From: a bacterium
GTDB taxonomy: Bacteria; Planctomycetota; Planctomycetia; Planctomycetales; Planctomycetaceae
Length of the DNA: 64,000 nucleotides
Assembly (NCBI GenBank): GCA_016124895.1
Contig: WGMU01000033.1
Span: 22,827 to 86,826, forward strand
Direction of reading: 5' to 3'
Shown here: positions 16,605-26,677 of the stretch, one piece after another
Position numbering within the stretch: the stretch's first letter is position 1
How the letters are laid out: each line of letters begins with the position of its first letter
The notes under the pieces: generated by a model
Told to the model about the DNA's origin: nothing
Databases searched by the model: none
What the model saw: only the letters and a program-made list of their open reading frames with translations
Translations under genes and position numbers: made by a program

Positions 16605-17915
16605 ATGCCGCGTGCCGTCCTTCACTCAATTCTGTTTGCCGTGATCGCGCTGCTGATCGGCGCGGACGTACGGTCGCGGATGCGAGACGAAGGCGTCGAG
16701 TATCCCGGCCGGCCGATCAAGCTGGTCGTTCCGTTCAACCCTGGCGGTGGCAGCGACACGTTTGCGCGGATCATCAAGGCGGGCATTGACAAGAACCATT
16801 TGCTGCCGCAACCGCTGGTGATTATCAACCGGCCAGGTGGCAGTTCGACAATCGGCAGCCGGTACGTGCGCGATGCGAAGCCGGATGGTTACACACTGCT
16901 GATGCTGCACGACGCTTTGATCACGGCGAAGTATGCCGGAACAATTGCGTACGGTCCTGAAGTTTTTGAACCGGTTGCCGGGACCGGCAAGATCGACCTG
17001 GTCGTCGCCGTTCACGAAGACTCGCCGTACCAGACGCTCGACGATCTGCTCGACGCCGCGGAAGCGAGGCCGGGCGAAATCGTTTACGGCGTCAATCTGG
17101 GCGCGCCGGCTCACTTTCTCGCGCTGCGGCTCGAACGCGCGCGGCCGGGCGCGAAGTTCCGGTACACGCAGGCGGGAGACGGCACGGATCGGCTGCAGAA
17201 GCTGGTCGGGGGCCACATTGAAGCGGCGACGTTTTCGGCGACCGAGTATCTGAACTTCCGCGAGAAGGGGCTTCGCGGACTGGCGATTTTTGACAAGGTC
17301 CGCCGGGCCTCGCTGCCGGAACTGCCGACGGCGATCGAGCAGGGCGTCGACGTTGTCGAGGTCAACATGCAGTACTGGTGGCTGCCGCAAGGGACGCCGC
17401 AGGACCGCATCGACTACCTGGCCGACGTGCTCCGCCGCGCGATGGAAACCGAGACTGTTCGCGCGAAGCTCGAAGAACTGCAGATGGAGCCGCTGTTTCT
17501 TTCGGGAGCAGAACTGCGGGCGAATCTCGTCGAGCGGGAAAAGGCGGCCGCTTCGGTCGGTTCTCAGCCCAGGCCGGACCTGCCGGACTTTCCGCTGCTG
17601 ATCGGCGGGGTTCTCGTCGTTCTGCTGGGAGCGATGACGATCGACCGTGCGTCGCTGGAGCGATTACCGCGTGCGGCTCTGTCGCCTCAGGCGATCAAGC
17701 GGGTCGCTGGTCTGTTGAGCCTTTCGGCCGCAGCAGTTATCGCGTTGTCGTGCGGTGTTCCGTTTGCCTGGGCGGCGAGCGCGTTCATTTTTCTCGCGGG
17801 CCTGCTGCTGACGATCGATCGCCACCGCTGGCTGCCGCTCGCTGAGACGGCACTGCTGATCGCGTTCGGCATTCAGTTTTTACTGACACACGTTGTTGTG
17901 ACCGATCTTCCGTGA
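16605..17915 (+). CDS. TctC-TctB fusion: solute-binding and small membrane subunit of a tripartite tricarboxylate transporter
   Basis: A 436-residue protein from the ATG at 16605. It has an N-terminal membrane anchor (about residues 5-22), then a TctC/Bug-type binding domain (about 30-330) with [32 protein letters not shown] and KPDGYTLL. From residue 340 there are several hydrophobic segments ending [10 protein letters not shown], like the small TctB subunit. TctB is usually a separate gene, and no separate one is seen here. It lies 104 bp upstream of TctA and should help import a carboxylated substrate using an ion gradient. The substrate is unknown. Confidence 0.85.
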   Translation: MPRAVLHSILFAVIALLIGADVRSRMRDEGVEYPGRPIKLVVPFNPGGGSDTFARIIKAGIDKNHLLPQPLVIINRPGGSSTIGSRYVRDAKPDGYTLLMLHDALITAKYAGTIAYGPEVFEPVAGTGKIDLVVAVHEDSPYQTLDDLLDAAEARPGEIVYGVNLGAPAHFLALRLERARPGAKFRYTQAGDGTDRLQKLVGGHIEAATFSATEYLNFREKGLRGLAIFDKVRRASLPELPTAIEQGVDVVEVNMQYWWLPQGTPQDRIDYLADVLRRAMETETVRAKLEELQMEPLFLSGAELRANLVEREKAAASVGSQPRPDLPDFPLLIGGVLVVLLGAMTIDRASLERLPRAALSPQAIKRVAGLLSLSAAAVIALSCGVPFAWAASAFIFLAGLLLTIDRHRWLPLAETALLIAFGIQFLLTHVVVTDLP

Positions 17916-18019
17916 CCGGCTTTGGCAGAGAGACGGAATCCAGCGACGCGCGATCATGAATCCGAGACTGTGTAACTGAAACCCCTTTCCTAACGTGACT
18001 CAACAGACGGACTTGCCTG

Positions 18020-19492
18020 GTGGATGCGTCGCAGGAACTTCTGCAATTTGCGTACTGGCTGTTTCTGATCAGCCTGGGAACGACGCTCGGTATTACTGTC
18101 GGCGCGATTCCCGGTCTGACTGGAGCGATGCTGATTGCTCTGACGTTGCCGCTGACGTATTCGATGGACGCGTCCGGTGCGATGATGCTGCTGGTCGCGA
18201 TGTATGTCGGCTCGGTCAGCGGCGGGCTGGTCACAGCAACATTGCTGCGGATGCCCGGCACGCCGGCCTCGGTGATGACAACGCTCGACGGCTACCCGCT
18301 GGCGAAGTCCGGTCGGCCGGGGCGGGCGCTCGGTCTCGGAATCATGGCGTCGTTTGCTGGAGGCATGATCTCGTGCGTTTTTCTGGTCACACTCGCCCGC
18401 CCGATGGCCGACCTGTCGACGAAGTTCGGGCCGTTCGAGTTTTTCTCGCTGGTGATGATGGCTCTGGTGCTGATCGCGACCGTCGGCGGGCGGTCACTGA
18501 GCCGTGCTCTGTTCTCCGGTCTGTTCGGCATTTTCTGCGCGATGCCCGGCGTCGCGGAAGCAACCGGCGAAGTGCGGCTGACGTTCGGGTTCGAGGAACT
18601 CAACGGCGGCCTGAAACTGCTGCCAGTGCTGATTGGACTGTTCGCGGTCAGTCAGGCCATCACTGAGATCCTGCATCTGGGCGAAACCGGCGAGCGGATC
18701 GAGGTGCGTGACGAGCGACTGTTTCCGCCGCTGACTGACTGGCTGCTGCACGGCGGAAATATGCTCCGTTCGGCGCTCATCGGCACCTGGATCGGAATTC
18801 TGCCGGGCATCGGTGCGAACATCGGTTCGGTGGCGGCATATTCGACGGCGCGATCGTTCTCGAAGACACCCGAGCTGTTCGGTCACGGCAGCGAAGAGGG
18901 CATCGTCGCGTCTGAATCGGCAAACAACGCGACGGTCGGCGGCGCGCTGATCCCGCTCGTGGCGATGGGCATTCCTGGCAGCGTGATCGACGCGATTCTG
19001 TTGGGAGCACTCGTGCTGCACGGCCTGCAGCCGGGACCGCTGCTGTTCAAGAACAGTCCTGCCCTCGTCTACACGATCATGGGCACGTACGCCGTGGCGA
19101 ACGTTGTCATGCTTCTGTTTCTGCTCGTTGCCGCGAAGCAGCTCGCGCGGCTGGTCGACGTGCCGCGCGCGTTGCTGATTCCCGTCGTGCTGACGTTCTG
19201 CATCGTCGGCTCGTACGCGCTCGGGAACCGGTTCTTCGATGTCTGGGTGATGCTGCTGTTCGGGCTGGTTGGTTTCGGCATGGAGCGTTGCCGGATTCCG
19301 CTGGCACCGTTTGTGATTGGCTTCGTACTCGGCCCGGTCGCCGAGTCAAATCTGAGTGCCGGACTGATGAGTTCCGGGGGGAGCTGGCTGCCGCTCGTCA
19401 CGCGGCCGTTGTCACTGACATTTCTGATCCTGAGTGTTCTGATGGTGGCCGTCCCGTGGTTTGTCCAGCGACAGCAGACTCAATCGGCCTGA
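18020..19492 (+). CDS. tctA: Tripartite tricarboxylate transporter large permease TctA
   Basis: A 490-residue integral membrane protein with about 12 hydrophobic segments. Family motifs are GAIPGLTGAML near the start, MPGTPASVMTTLDGYPL around residue 80, and GILPGIGANIGS with a later ESANNATVGGALIPLVAMGIPGS split over the second half. An in-frame stop lies at 17996-17998, and no ATG precedes the conserved part, so the GTG at 18020 is the most likely start; its ribosome site is weak. It follows the TctC-TctB fusion and completes the transporter. Confidence 0.93.
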   Translation: MDASQELLQFAYWLFLISLGTTLGITVGAIPGLTGAMLIALTLPLTYSMDASGAMMLLVAMYVGSVSGGLVTATLLRMPGTPASVMTTLDGYPLAKSGRPGRALGLGIMASFAGGMISCVFLVTLARPMADLSTKFGPFEFFSLVMMALVLIATVGGRSLSRALFSGLFGIFCAMPGVAEATGEVRLTFGFEELNGGLKLLPVLIGLFAVSQAITEILHLGETGERIEVRDERLFPPLTDWLLHGGNMLRSALIGTWIGILPGIGANIGSVAAYSTARSFSKTPELFGHGSEEGIVASESANNATVGGALIPLVAMGIPGSVIDAILLGALVLHGLQPGPLLFKNSPALVYTIMGTYAVANVVMLLFLLVAAKQLARLVDVPRALLIPVVLTFCIVGSYALGNRFFDVWVMLLFGLVGFGMERCRIPLAPFVIGFVLGPVAESNLSAGLMSSGGSWLPLVTRPLSLTFLILSVLMVAVPWFVQRQQTQSA

Positions 19493-19581
19493 AACGGTCA
19501 TTCGCAGTTGACCGGCCTGGCTGTTTGCGGGACGCTGAGCGTCTTCCGTTTTCCACTGATTCCATCCTTTGAGTTCGCCAG

Positions 19582-20628
19582 ATGTCTCGATTGCTTCGCC
19601 AGACCGGCCTGCTGCTGCTGAGCCTTGTGGTCGCCCAGAGTCAGTCGGCCGTGCTTCGCGCCGAAGCGCGATCAAGTTCCGAGACGATCGATTATGTGAT
19701 GCCGCGTATGGTCAAGATCTTTGGAGCCGGAGGACTGCAGTCACTGGCGGCGTACGGCACCGGATTCCTTGTCAGCCAGGATGGACACATCGTTACAGTC
19801 TGGAGTCACGTGCTCGATCCCGACGAAGTCATCGTCGTGCTCAATGACGGTCGTCGGTTTACTGCCAAAGTGCTCGGAGCCGAACCGCATCTCGATCTCG
19901 CGGTGCTGAAGCTCAACATCGAGAACCGCGACGTCGACCTGCCGCACTTTTCGCTGACAAACGAAATCGCGTCCGCAAGCGAAGGCACGCGCGTCCTTGC
20001 CTTCAGCAATATGTTCAAGGTGGCAACCGGCGACGAGCCGGTGTCCGTCATGCACGGTGTCATCGCGGCAAAGACGAAGCTGCAGGCACGGCGTGGCGCA
20101 TTCGAGGTTCCCTACGACGGCAGCGTTTACGTGATCGATGCTGCAACGAACAACTCGGGAGCTGCCGGCGGGCTGCTGACCACGCGCGAAGGACGCCTGC
20201 TTGGCATGATTGGCCGCGAACTGCGGAACGCGGAAACGAACACCTGGGTGAATTACTCGATCCCCCTGACGAATCTGTCCGACGCCGTGCAGCAGATCAT
20301 TTCCGGAAACTTCCGCTCGTCCACGGACGAGCGGGAAGGTCCCGTCGCCGCCCGCAACTACGACCCGACCGACTTCGGCATCGTCATGGTTCCCGACGTC
20401 GTTTACCGAACCCCTGCCTACGTCGACCGCACGCTGCGGGATTCCGTCGCCCGGGTCAACGGACTGCAGCCAAACGATCTGGTTCTGTTTGTCGACGACG
20501 AACTGGTCCAGTCAATCCGCGAAATGAAAGCGGCCATTGGCCGCCTGGAAGCCGGTGACACGCTGCGTTTGACGATTCGCCGTGAGGACCAGCTCAAGAC
20601 ATTTGAGTTTCGCGTGCCAAAGAAGTGA
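19582..20628 (+). CDS. DegP-like secreted trypsin-fold protein with PDZ-like end, probably catalytically inactive
   Basis: A 348-residue protein with a signal peptide (1-28). The trypsin-like fold is recognisable: FLVSQDGHIVT, His76 in TVWSHV and Asp105 in LDLAVLK. Where active relatives have DAAINPGNSGGPL, this one reads DAATNNSGAAGGL, which puts Ala194 in the place of the nucleophilic Ser. Residues about 250-345 resemble a PDZ domain (NGLQPNDLVLFVDDELV). It may bind exported proteins without cutting them. It lies 90 bp behind TctA on the same strand, but no functional link is obvious. Confidence 0.8.
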   Translation: MSRLLRQTGLLLLSLVVAQSQSAVLRAEARSSSETIDYVMPRMVKIFGAGGLQSLAAYGTGFLVSQDGHIVTVWSHVLDPDEVIVVLNDGRRFTAKVLGAEPHLDLAVLKLNIENRDVDLPHFSLTNEIASASEGTRVLAFSNMFKVATGDEPVSVMHGVIAAKTKLQARRGAFEVPYDGSVYVIDAATNNSGAAGGLLTTREGRLLGMIGRELRNAETNTWVNYSIPLTNLSDAVQQIISGNFRSSTDEREGPVAARNYDPTDFGIVMVPDVVYRTPAYVDRTLRDSVARVNGLQPNDLVLFVDDELVQSIREMKAAIGRLEAGDTLRLTIRREDQLKTFEFRVPKK

Positions 20629-20695
20629 TCAGGTCATCCAGAGTGGCACGCCGCTCCGCCGCGTCAGATGGGGAAGCGGTGTGTCCCATTGACGG

Positions 20696-21457
20696 TTACC
20701 GCGCCAGCCAGCCGCCATCGATCGGGATGACGCTGCCGTGCATATAGCTCGATGCGTCGCTGGCCAGGTAGACGCACAGGCCGGCCAGTTCATCCGGTTG
20801 AGCCCAGCGTCCCAGCGGAATGCGTTCCAGAATCTGCGGTCCACGAACCGGATCGTCCTGCAACGGACCGGCGAGTTCCGTCTCGATGTAGCCCGGAGCG
20901 ATGCAGTTGACGTTGATGCCCTCACCCGCCCAGCTCGTTGCCAGTGATTTTGTCAGCCCCGCGAGCGCATGCTTTGCTGATGCGTAGGCCGAGATGTTCA
21001 ACCCGCCCTCGAACGACATCAGCGATCCGATATTGATGATCCGCCCACGACCGTGCTGCTTCATCAACGGCGCTGCCTGAACCGACAGGTCAAACGCTGC
21101 GTGCAGATGGACTTCCATCAGATAACGCCAGTCGTCGATCGGGTAGTCCTCGGGTTTGTGCCGTCCTGTGACGCCGGCATTGTTGACTAGAATGTCCAGC
21201 CGACCGAGTTCGTTGACAACGCGCTGCGCCAGTCCGGTTCTTGCATTGGGATCGCCAAGATCTGCCGCGATGTCGAGAAAGCGTCGGCCGCAGTCTTCGA
21301 CCAGTTGACGTGTCGCGTCGGCATTTCCGCTTCGCGTGATGCAGGCGATGTCGGCGCCCGCCTGAGCGAGGCCGAGGGCCAGAGCCTGCCCGATGCCGCG
21401 GCTGGCTCCCGTGACGATGGCGACGCGGCCATCCAGTTTGAAGAGATCGAGAATCAT
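20696..21457 (-). CDS. SDR-family oxidoreductase, KduD/gluconate 5-dehydrogenase-like
   Basis: A 253-residue classical short-chain dehydrogenase. The NAD(P)-binding glycine motif is TGASRGIG, the core is LVNNAGVTG, the catalytic residues are Ser in IINIGSLMS and Tyr/Lys in YASAKHAL, and the C-terminus is VIPIDGGWLAR. The order and sequence are closest to 2-dehydro-3-deoxy-D-gluconate 5-dehydrogenase (KduD) and related sugar-acid enzymes. It stands alone, convergent with the trypsin-like gene. Sulfatases nearby make a polysaccharide-degradation context plausible, but the exact substrate is inferred. Confidence 0.9.
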   Translation of the reverse strand: MILDLFKLDGRVAIVTGASRGIGQALALGLAQAGADIACITRSGNADATRQLVEDCGRRFLDIAADLGDPNARTGLAQRVVNELGRLDILVNNAGVTGRHKPEDYPIDDWRYLMEVHLHAAFDLSVQAAPLMKQHGRGRIINIGSLMSFEGGLNISAYASAKHALAGLTKSLATSWAGEGINVNCIAPGYIETELAGPLQDDPVRGPQILERIPLGRWAQPDELAGLCVYLASDASSYMHGSVIPIDGGWLAR

Positions 21458-21713
21458 CGGAGGAACTCACTGTATCGAGAGAAAACCAGAATCACTGAAC
21501 GCTCCGCGATCGAAACCCAGGCCACGGAACCGGACAGCGGGCCTTCGTCACGGAAAGCTGCTGAAAAAATGCAGACAACCGGCCACGCATCGATCTCGGA
21601 ACGATCAGCGACTTTCCATGCGGCGGTGAAATCATGGCGGTTTCTGCCACAATGCTGAACTCACGGCAGAACGTGCCGCCGACTTCCCGTCAGGTCAACC
21701 CGCCAGGTCAGCC

Positions 21714-22067
21714 ATGAACCAGGAACCACCGTCCGCGTCTGAAGTTTCCGTTCCGGAAACTCCAACTGAAGAGCCACGCAGAAACGAGCCCGAGCATCCG
21801 CTGTTCAAGCTGGTCATCGTCAGCAGCGCGGCGTTTCTGGTGACGGTGCTCTCGATGGTCGTCGCGATGCTGTCGCCCAGCGAATCTCCACTCGCGAAGT
21901 TCATTAACCGCAACGGCGTGAGAATGATCGCGGTCGAAGTCGTTCTGATCATTACTGTCGGGATTCTGGCGATGGCAACCGACCGCCGACAGACTCTGCA
22001 GAACGGGAAACGCCGGGCGCGCGACATCTCTGACGAGGCTACTGACAGCGAAATCAGACAGCCCTGA
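21714..22067 (+). CDS. Small membrane protein of unknown function
   Basis: A 117-residue protein with a Pro/Glu-rich start, two hydrophobic segments (about 32-52 and 69-86) and a charged tail. It is probably a double-pass inner membrane protein. The gene ends 26 bp before the second sulfatase, so the two are likely co-transcribed. No family is recognised. Confidence 0.6.
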   Translation: MNQEPPSASEVSVPETPTEEPRRNEPEHPLFKLVIVSSAAFLVTVLSMVVAMLSPSESPLAKFINRNGVRMIAVEVVLIITVGILAMATDRRQTLQNGKRRARDISDEATDSEIRQP

Positions 22068-22093
22068 ATCCCACAGACTTCGAGGAGTTCGCC

Positions 22094-23521
22094 ATGCGAC
22101 TGTCGATGATCCTGCTTCTGGCGACCGTGATCTCCGGTATTGGCTGCCTGGACTCCATAGCAGCGGAGAACCGCCCGACGAAGCCGAACATCCTCTTTTT
22201 CTTTATCGATGATCTCGGCTGGGCAGACCTCGGCTGTATGGGCAGCGACTTTTACGAGACGCCGAACATTGATCGTCTTGCCGCCGAGTCGCTTGTCTTT
22301 ACGGATGCCTACGCATGTGCTCCCAACTGTGCGCCGAGTCGAGCGTGTCTGATGTCGGGCCAGTACACGCCGCGGCACGGCATCTTTACGGTGGGCGATC
22401 CGCGGCGCGGCAACAATCGCTTTCGCAAGCTTGAGCCGATCGAGAATAAAACAGTGCTCGCGGACAAGTTCATCACGATTGCCGAGGCGCTTAAATCGAA
22501 CGGTTATACGTCGGCGTCGATGGGCAAGTGGCATCTCGGAGCGGACCCCACGACGCAGGGTTTTGACGTCAATATCGCGGGTCGAGAATGGGGCAGCCCC
22601 AGCGGCGGTGGCTATCACAGTCCATTCAGGTATCCGAATCTTAACAACGACAAACCGGGAGACTACCTGACGGACGCGCTGACGCGCGAGGCCTGCCGGT
22701 TCATCGGCGAGAACCGCGAACGGCCGTTTTTTCTGTACCTGACGCACTACGCCGTCCATACGCCAATTCAGGCGAAAGATGACCTCACCGCGAAGTACCA
22801 GAAGAAAACGCCGGGTAAGCATCAGAAGAATGCGAAGTACGCGGCGATGATTGAAAGCGTCGATGACAGCGTCGGCGCCGTTCTGCAGAAACTCGACGAG
22901 CTGAAACTCAGTGGCGACACACTGGTCATCTTCTACTCGGACAACGGCGGATTCGGCGGAGCGACGTCGAATCATCCGCTGCGCGGCGCCAAAGGAATGC
23001 TCTACGAAGGTGGGATCCGGGAGCCGCTGATCGTGCGTCTGCCGGGCGTCACACAGCCGGGGACGCGCTGCTCCGAACCGGTCATTGGCGTCGACTTCTA
23101 TCCGACGCTGCTCGATCTGACCGGAACAAAGCGGCCGGATGACTATCAGCTCGACGGAGAATCGTTTGCTCCACTGCTCAGTAAACCGAATGCGAAGCTC
23201 AACCGCGAGGCGATCTTCTGGCACTTTCCCTGCTATCTGCAGGGCAGCGGCGATCCGCACGGTGGTCCGTTTCGGACAACGCCAGCCGGAGCGATCCGCA
23301 AAGGCGACTGGAAGCTGATCGAGTGGTTCGAGACGGGTCGACTGGAACTCTACAACCTGGCGGAGGACCTCAGCGAAACGCAGGACCGATCCGACAGTGA
23401 TCCGCAGAAGCGACAGGAACTGGTTGCAGCCATGCAGGCCTGGCGGCAGCAGGTCGGCGCTCCGATTCCGGATCAGCCGAATCCGAAGTACGTCCCACAG
23501 CCTGCGAATGGAAAACGCTGA
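22094..23521 (+). CDS. Secreted arylsulfatase-A-type sulfatase
   Basis: A 475-residue sulfatase. Signal peptide: 1-24, with a possible lipobox ending at Cys18 (ISGIGC), so it may be a lipoprotein. The metal pair is in FFIDDLGWADLG, and the formylglycine site is C79-A-P-S-R83 in NCAPSRACLMSG. Substrate-side residues include MGKWHLG and a later SDNGG motif. It would release sulfate from a sulfated glycan outside the cytoplasm. GAGGAG stands at good spacing before the ATG, and the gene forms a pair with the small membrane protein upstream. Confidence 0.93.
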   Translation: MRLSMILLLATVISGIGCLDSIAAENRPTKPNILFFFIDDLGWADLGCMGSDFYETPNIDRLAAESLVFTDAYACAPNCAPSRACLMSGQYTPRHGIFTVGDPRRGNNRFRKLEPIENKTVLADKFITIAEALKSNGYTSASMGKWHLGADPTTQGFDVNIAGREWGSPSGGGYHSPFRYPNLNNDKPGDYLTDALTREACRFIGENRERPFFLYLTHYAVHTPIQAKDDLTAKYQKKTPGKHQKNAKYAAMIESVDDSVGAVLQKLDELKLSGDTLVIFYSDNGGFGGATSNHPLRGAKGMLYEGGIREPLIVRLPGVTQPGTRCSEPVIGVDFYPTLLDLTGTKRPDDYQLDGESFAPLLSKPNAKLNREAIFWHFPCYLQGSGDPHGGPFRTTPAGAIRKGDWKLIEWFETGRLELYNLAEDLSETQDRSDSDPQKRQELVAAMQAWRQQVGAPIPDQPNPKYVPQPANGKR

Positions 23522-23651
23522 GCGATCCGTAACGCCAGGCCGCGAGGTTGCCGTATCCGTGAGCGTTCAGGATCTCCGCAACCTCACTCGTTCAACCTCA
23601 GACGTTTCCGCTCTCGGTCGGAGAAGGATTCGCCGACGGTGCGCGGATCCC

Positions 23652-25625
23652 TCAAACCGGTGACGTGACCTGCGGTCGTTCGAGTCGACTCTTCTCGATG
23701 TGACGGCGGCACTCCTGGCGGAAGCAGTCAAGCAACAGATCGAGTTCGTGCTTCTGCCCGTATTGACATTCGGCAAGACTCTTGACCAGCACGTCAGCAT
23801 CCTCAGCCTGATCGGCGAGGAGACAGGCGAGCTGGACATCGGTCAGAAGTCCCAGCCGGCAGGCAACAGTGCCGAATCGTTCGCGCGCCGACTTCTGCGC
23901 CTCCAGAACCTGCTGCACGGACGCCTGGTCGAGCCAGCCGCGTTTGAGAGCGAGTTCGCCGATGTGACTTGATTCAGGACGCGACTGCTGCACCAGTTCA
24001 TGCGCGGCAATCAGGTTGATCATCTTGTTCTTCGCCAGCCAGTGACTGAAACGGTGCTCGACCGCGAGCTGCGAAACGCGACGTTCAAAATCGCTGGCCA
24101 GAGACTGCAGCGTGATGCAGTTTCGACCGCGCCGTTTCGACTCGTACATCGCTGCGTCGGCCGACTCGACAAGCCGATGTGCCAGGTCGACTTCGTCGGC
24201 ACGCGGGATCGCGACCACGCCTCCCACGCTGGCGGTGACAGGGACCACCTGCACGCCGTTCTGGAAGTACTCGCCTTCAATTGCCTGCCGAATGCGTTCT
24301 GCCAGAGTCTTCAGACCGGCTTCCGACGTATCGATCGCCAGAATGACGAATTCCTCGCCGCCATAGCGGGCAGCGATATCGGACGTGCGAATGCAGTTCG
24401 GCAGGATTTCGCCGATCCTCATCAGCACGGTGTCACCAAACTGGTGCCCCTGGCTGTCGTTCAGCCGTTTGAAGTGGTCGACATCAAGAAACAGGATGCC
24501 AAGGACGCTACCGTTGCGCGCTGCTCGGTTCACTTCATGTTCGAGCGCTTCGTCAAAGAACCGACGGTTGTAAAGTCCTGTCAGTGGATCGCGAAACACC
24601 TGCTCCTGAAGCTTCTCATTCTGATCCAGCAACTTGCGTTTCTCTTCTTCCGCCTGCTGTGTCAGTGAGTCTGCCTGGCGTTTCTGGATATCCGCCTGGA
24701 TGGAGATCTCGGCAAGCTGCTCCATTGCCTGCGCCATCAGATCGGCAGGCGAAAGAAGATCGTCGGTACTCGTATTGAGCAGTTCGCCCGTCTGTTTGAT
24801 TCGTTCGTCAACCTTTTCCAGATAGTCGTTCAACTCATCCGCAGTAAACCCGTAGAGCTGGTTTGAAATCTGTTGCAACCGTTTCAGTGCTTCAGCCGTT
24901 TGTGGCGAACAGAAATAGTCGCCAACCGCACTCGATACGATCAGTGACTCGGCAAGCGGATCCGATTCGCCCTGGTCCGTCAATGTGTCCAGATTCTCAT
25001 GGTGCGACCCGGCCGCGCGGCACAGTGACTCCGGCAACTTCCAGCGGCGCATCAGTTCGGCACCAACGACGGCATGGTCGAAGTTCAGACGCTCGCGTTC
25101 GATTTCGTAGTCAGAGCGTCCGGTTTCCAGTGCTTCGTTGAGCAGTGCGACGTACTCAGAACGCAGCACTTTGAGCATCGCCAACTGGCCGATATCAATA
25201 AGCAGACCAGCCAGAAACAGCTCGCTGCTCAGCCCTGACGGCCCATGCTGCGGCAGACGCTCAGCCGCGGATGCGATGACCAGCGACTTCAACCAGTAAC
25301 GCCGGTAATGCTCCTTCAGCGGCCCTTCCTGGACGGCTTCCTGCGACAGCGAAAAACTCAGAGCCAGCGAGGTGATCACCGTCCGGCCAATGACGGGAAC
25401 GGCCTGCTCCAGCGTCTTGATTTCCGAGCGGAACCCGAAATAGGACGAATTGGCCGACTTCAGAATCTTGACGGCCAGCGCGGGATCCGACTTGATCGTC
25501 GTGACGATGTCCTTCGTGCTGCTGTCGAGATCGCGAGTGAGTTCGAGCAGCCGTAAGGCGACGGACGGAACAGAGGGCAGATTCGGTGACTGGAGCACGC
25601 GATCCAGAGAACAGGCAGCAGCCAT
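23652..25625 (-). CDS. HDOD-GGDEF protein with MshEN-like C-terminus (diguanylate cyclase)
   Basis: A 657-residue protein from the ATG at 25625; a GTG at 25667 would add 14 residues. Residues about 10-215 form an HDOD domain (SVALRLLELTRDLD, LKSANSSYFG, HHENL). A coiled coil follows, then a GGDEF domain (about 345-505) whose active site is GGEEF near residue 421, consistent with c-di-GMP synthesis. Residues about 553-625 hold two motifs, IGELALKRGWLD and FGTVACRLGLLTD, typical of the c-di-GMP-binding MshEN fold of secretion ATPases. Making and sensing c-di-GMP in one protein is inferred; the MshEN call is tentative. Confidence 0.88.
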   Translation of the reverse strand: MAAACSLDRVLQSPNLPSVPSVALRLLELTRDLDSSTKDIVTTIKSDPALAVKILKSANSSYFGFRSEIKTLEQAVPVIGRTVITSLALSFSLSQEAVQEGPLKEHYRRYWLKSLVIASAAERLPQHGPSGLSSELFLAGLLIDIGQLAMLKVLRSEYVALLNEALETGRSDYEIERERLNFDHAVVGAELMRRWKLPESLCRAAGSHHENLDTLTDQGESDPLAESLIVSSAVGDYFCSPQTAEALKRLQQISNQLYGFTADELNDYLEKVDERIKQTGELLNTSTDDLLSPADLMAQAMEQLAEISIQADIQKRQADSLTQQAEEEKRKLLDQNEKLQEQVFRDPLTGLYNRRFFDEALEHEVNRAARNGSVLGILFLDVDHFKRLNDSQGHQFGDTVLMRIGEILPNCIRTSDIAARYGGEEFVILAIDTSEAGLKTLAERIRQAIEGEYFQNGVQVVPVTASVGGVVAIPRADEVDLAHRLVESADAAMYESKRRGRNCITLQSLASDFERRVSQLAVEHRFSHWLAKNKMINLIAAHELVQQSRPESSHIGELALKRGWLDQASVQQVLEAQKSARERFGTVACRLGLLTDVQLACLLADQAEDADVLVKSLAECQYGQKHELDLLLDCFRQECRRHIEKSRLERPQVTSPV

Positions 25626-25928
25626 GAGCTTGACCTTCGACTTCAATACGCTGGGGAAGAGCGCCACGTTCGCAACGGATCAGCAACTGCGAACGTCGCA
25701 GGGTTTCCTGCGCCCGAAATCTAGATCGATTTTCGACGTGCGCCGGACTGAAATGCGGCGTGCCGGCGGTTCGTTGCAATCGCCAGGCATTTTGAGGGGG
25801 CGCAGCCGTTCGAACGGGGAAACCAGACCGGTATATCCCTCAACTGCCGGGGTGACTCCATTTCCGCGTCGCTTCGTCGCCACCTGTGAGCACCGGACGG
25901 CCCCAGAATCTCTCGGACCAAGACACCC
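25626..25928. other. Upstream region of the HDOD-GGDEF gene
   Basis: No gene is seen between the HDOD-GGDEF start and the end of the hemolysin III homologue. No clear terminator or promoter could be assigned. Confidence 0.4.
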
Positions 25929-26618
25929 TCAGACCGTCAGACCGGGAATCAGAAATCGATAGATCACCACAAAGTGACACCCGCTCCCCAGCATGACAAG
26001 AACGTGCCAGGTCGGATGGTAATAGCGACCCTTGCTGTCATTCAGCAGGAAGTAAGTCCCGATCGTGTAACAGACTCCGCCAGCCAGGATCCAGTACAAC
26101 CCTTCTGTTGGAAACAGGTTCAGAATCGGCGGGAGGTTCAGCAAAGGCAGCCAGCCAATGGCCACATAAAACCAGACAGGGACGTTCTGAATGCCGCGCA
26201 CAAAGAGTTTGGTCGCGATGCCTGCCAGAGCAAGCAGCCACATTACGGCGAGAACGACCCCGCCCCCCGAATCCGAGCAGATCGTCAGACCAAGCGGCGT
26301 ATAACCGCCAGCGATCATCAGAAAAATGCTGATTTGATCCAGTGTCCGAAACAGGTGCTTGCGGTAGCCGCTCAGAAAACTGTGAGACAGCGTCGAGCAC
26401 AGATAAACCAGAAACTGCGTCACTCCATAGGTACAGCAACCAGCGATCAGCACCAGACCGCCGTTCCGGAGGATCGCACTTCTGACAACAACGACTGCTG
26501 CGACTAATGCGAGCAGTGTTGCCAGGCCATGCGTGATCTGATTAGCTCGCTCGGTTGCGACAAGATCGCCTTTACGCGTCGACGTTTTCGGGATCTCCGC
26601 CCAAAGCAAACCACTCAT
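25929..26618 (-). CDS. Hemolysin III / PAQR-family membrane protein
   Basis: A 229-residue protein with seven hydrophobic segments. The family motifs are ERANQITHGLA near residue 23, STLSHSFL with the conserved Ser and His near 75, RTLDQISIFLMIAGGYTP, and a late YYHPTWHVLVMLGSGCHF with the paired His. These residues form the zinc site of PAQR proteins and the likely ceramidase-like centre of the superfamily. It is expected in the inner membrane; hemolysin activity is mainly a family name and should not be assumed. Confidence 0.92.
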   Translation of the reverse strand: MSGLLWAEIPKTSTRKGDLVATERANQITHGLATLLALVAAVVVVRSAILRNGGLVLIAGCCTYGVTQFLVYLCSTLSHSFLSGYRKHLFRTLDQISIFLMIAGGYTPLGLTICSDSGGGVVLAVMWLLALAGIATKLFVRGIQNVPVWFYVAIGWLPLLNLPPILNLFPTEGLYWILAGGVCYTIGTYFLLNDSKGRYYHPTWHVLVMLGSGCHFVVIYRFLIPGLTV

Positions 26619-26677
26619 CCCTGCTGCCTTTGTGTCAATTTCGCCGGCTGAAGCTCATCACCCGTCGCTATCGACGG

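Noticed and set aside
21695..23260. Open frame of 521 codons on the minus strand
   Set aside because: It covers a clear sulfatase and its small upstream partner in antisense and has no motif of its own.
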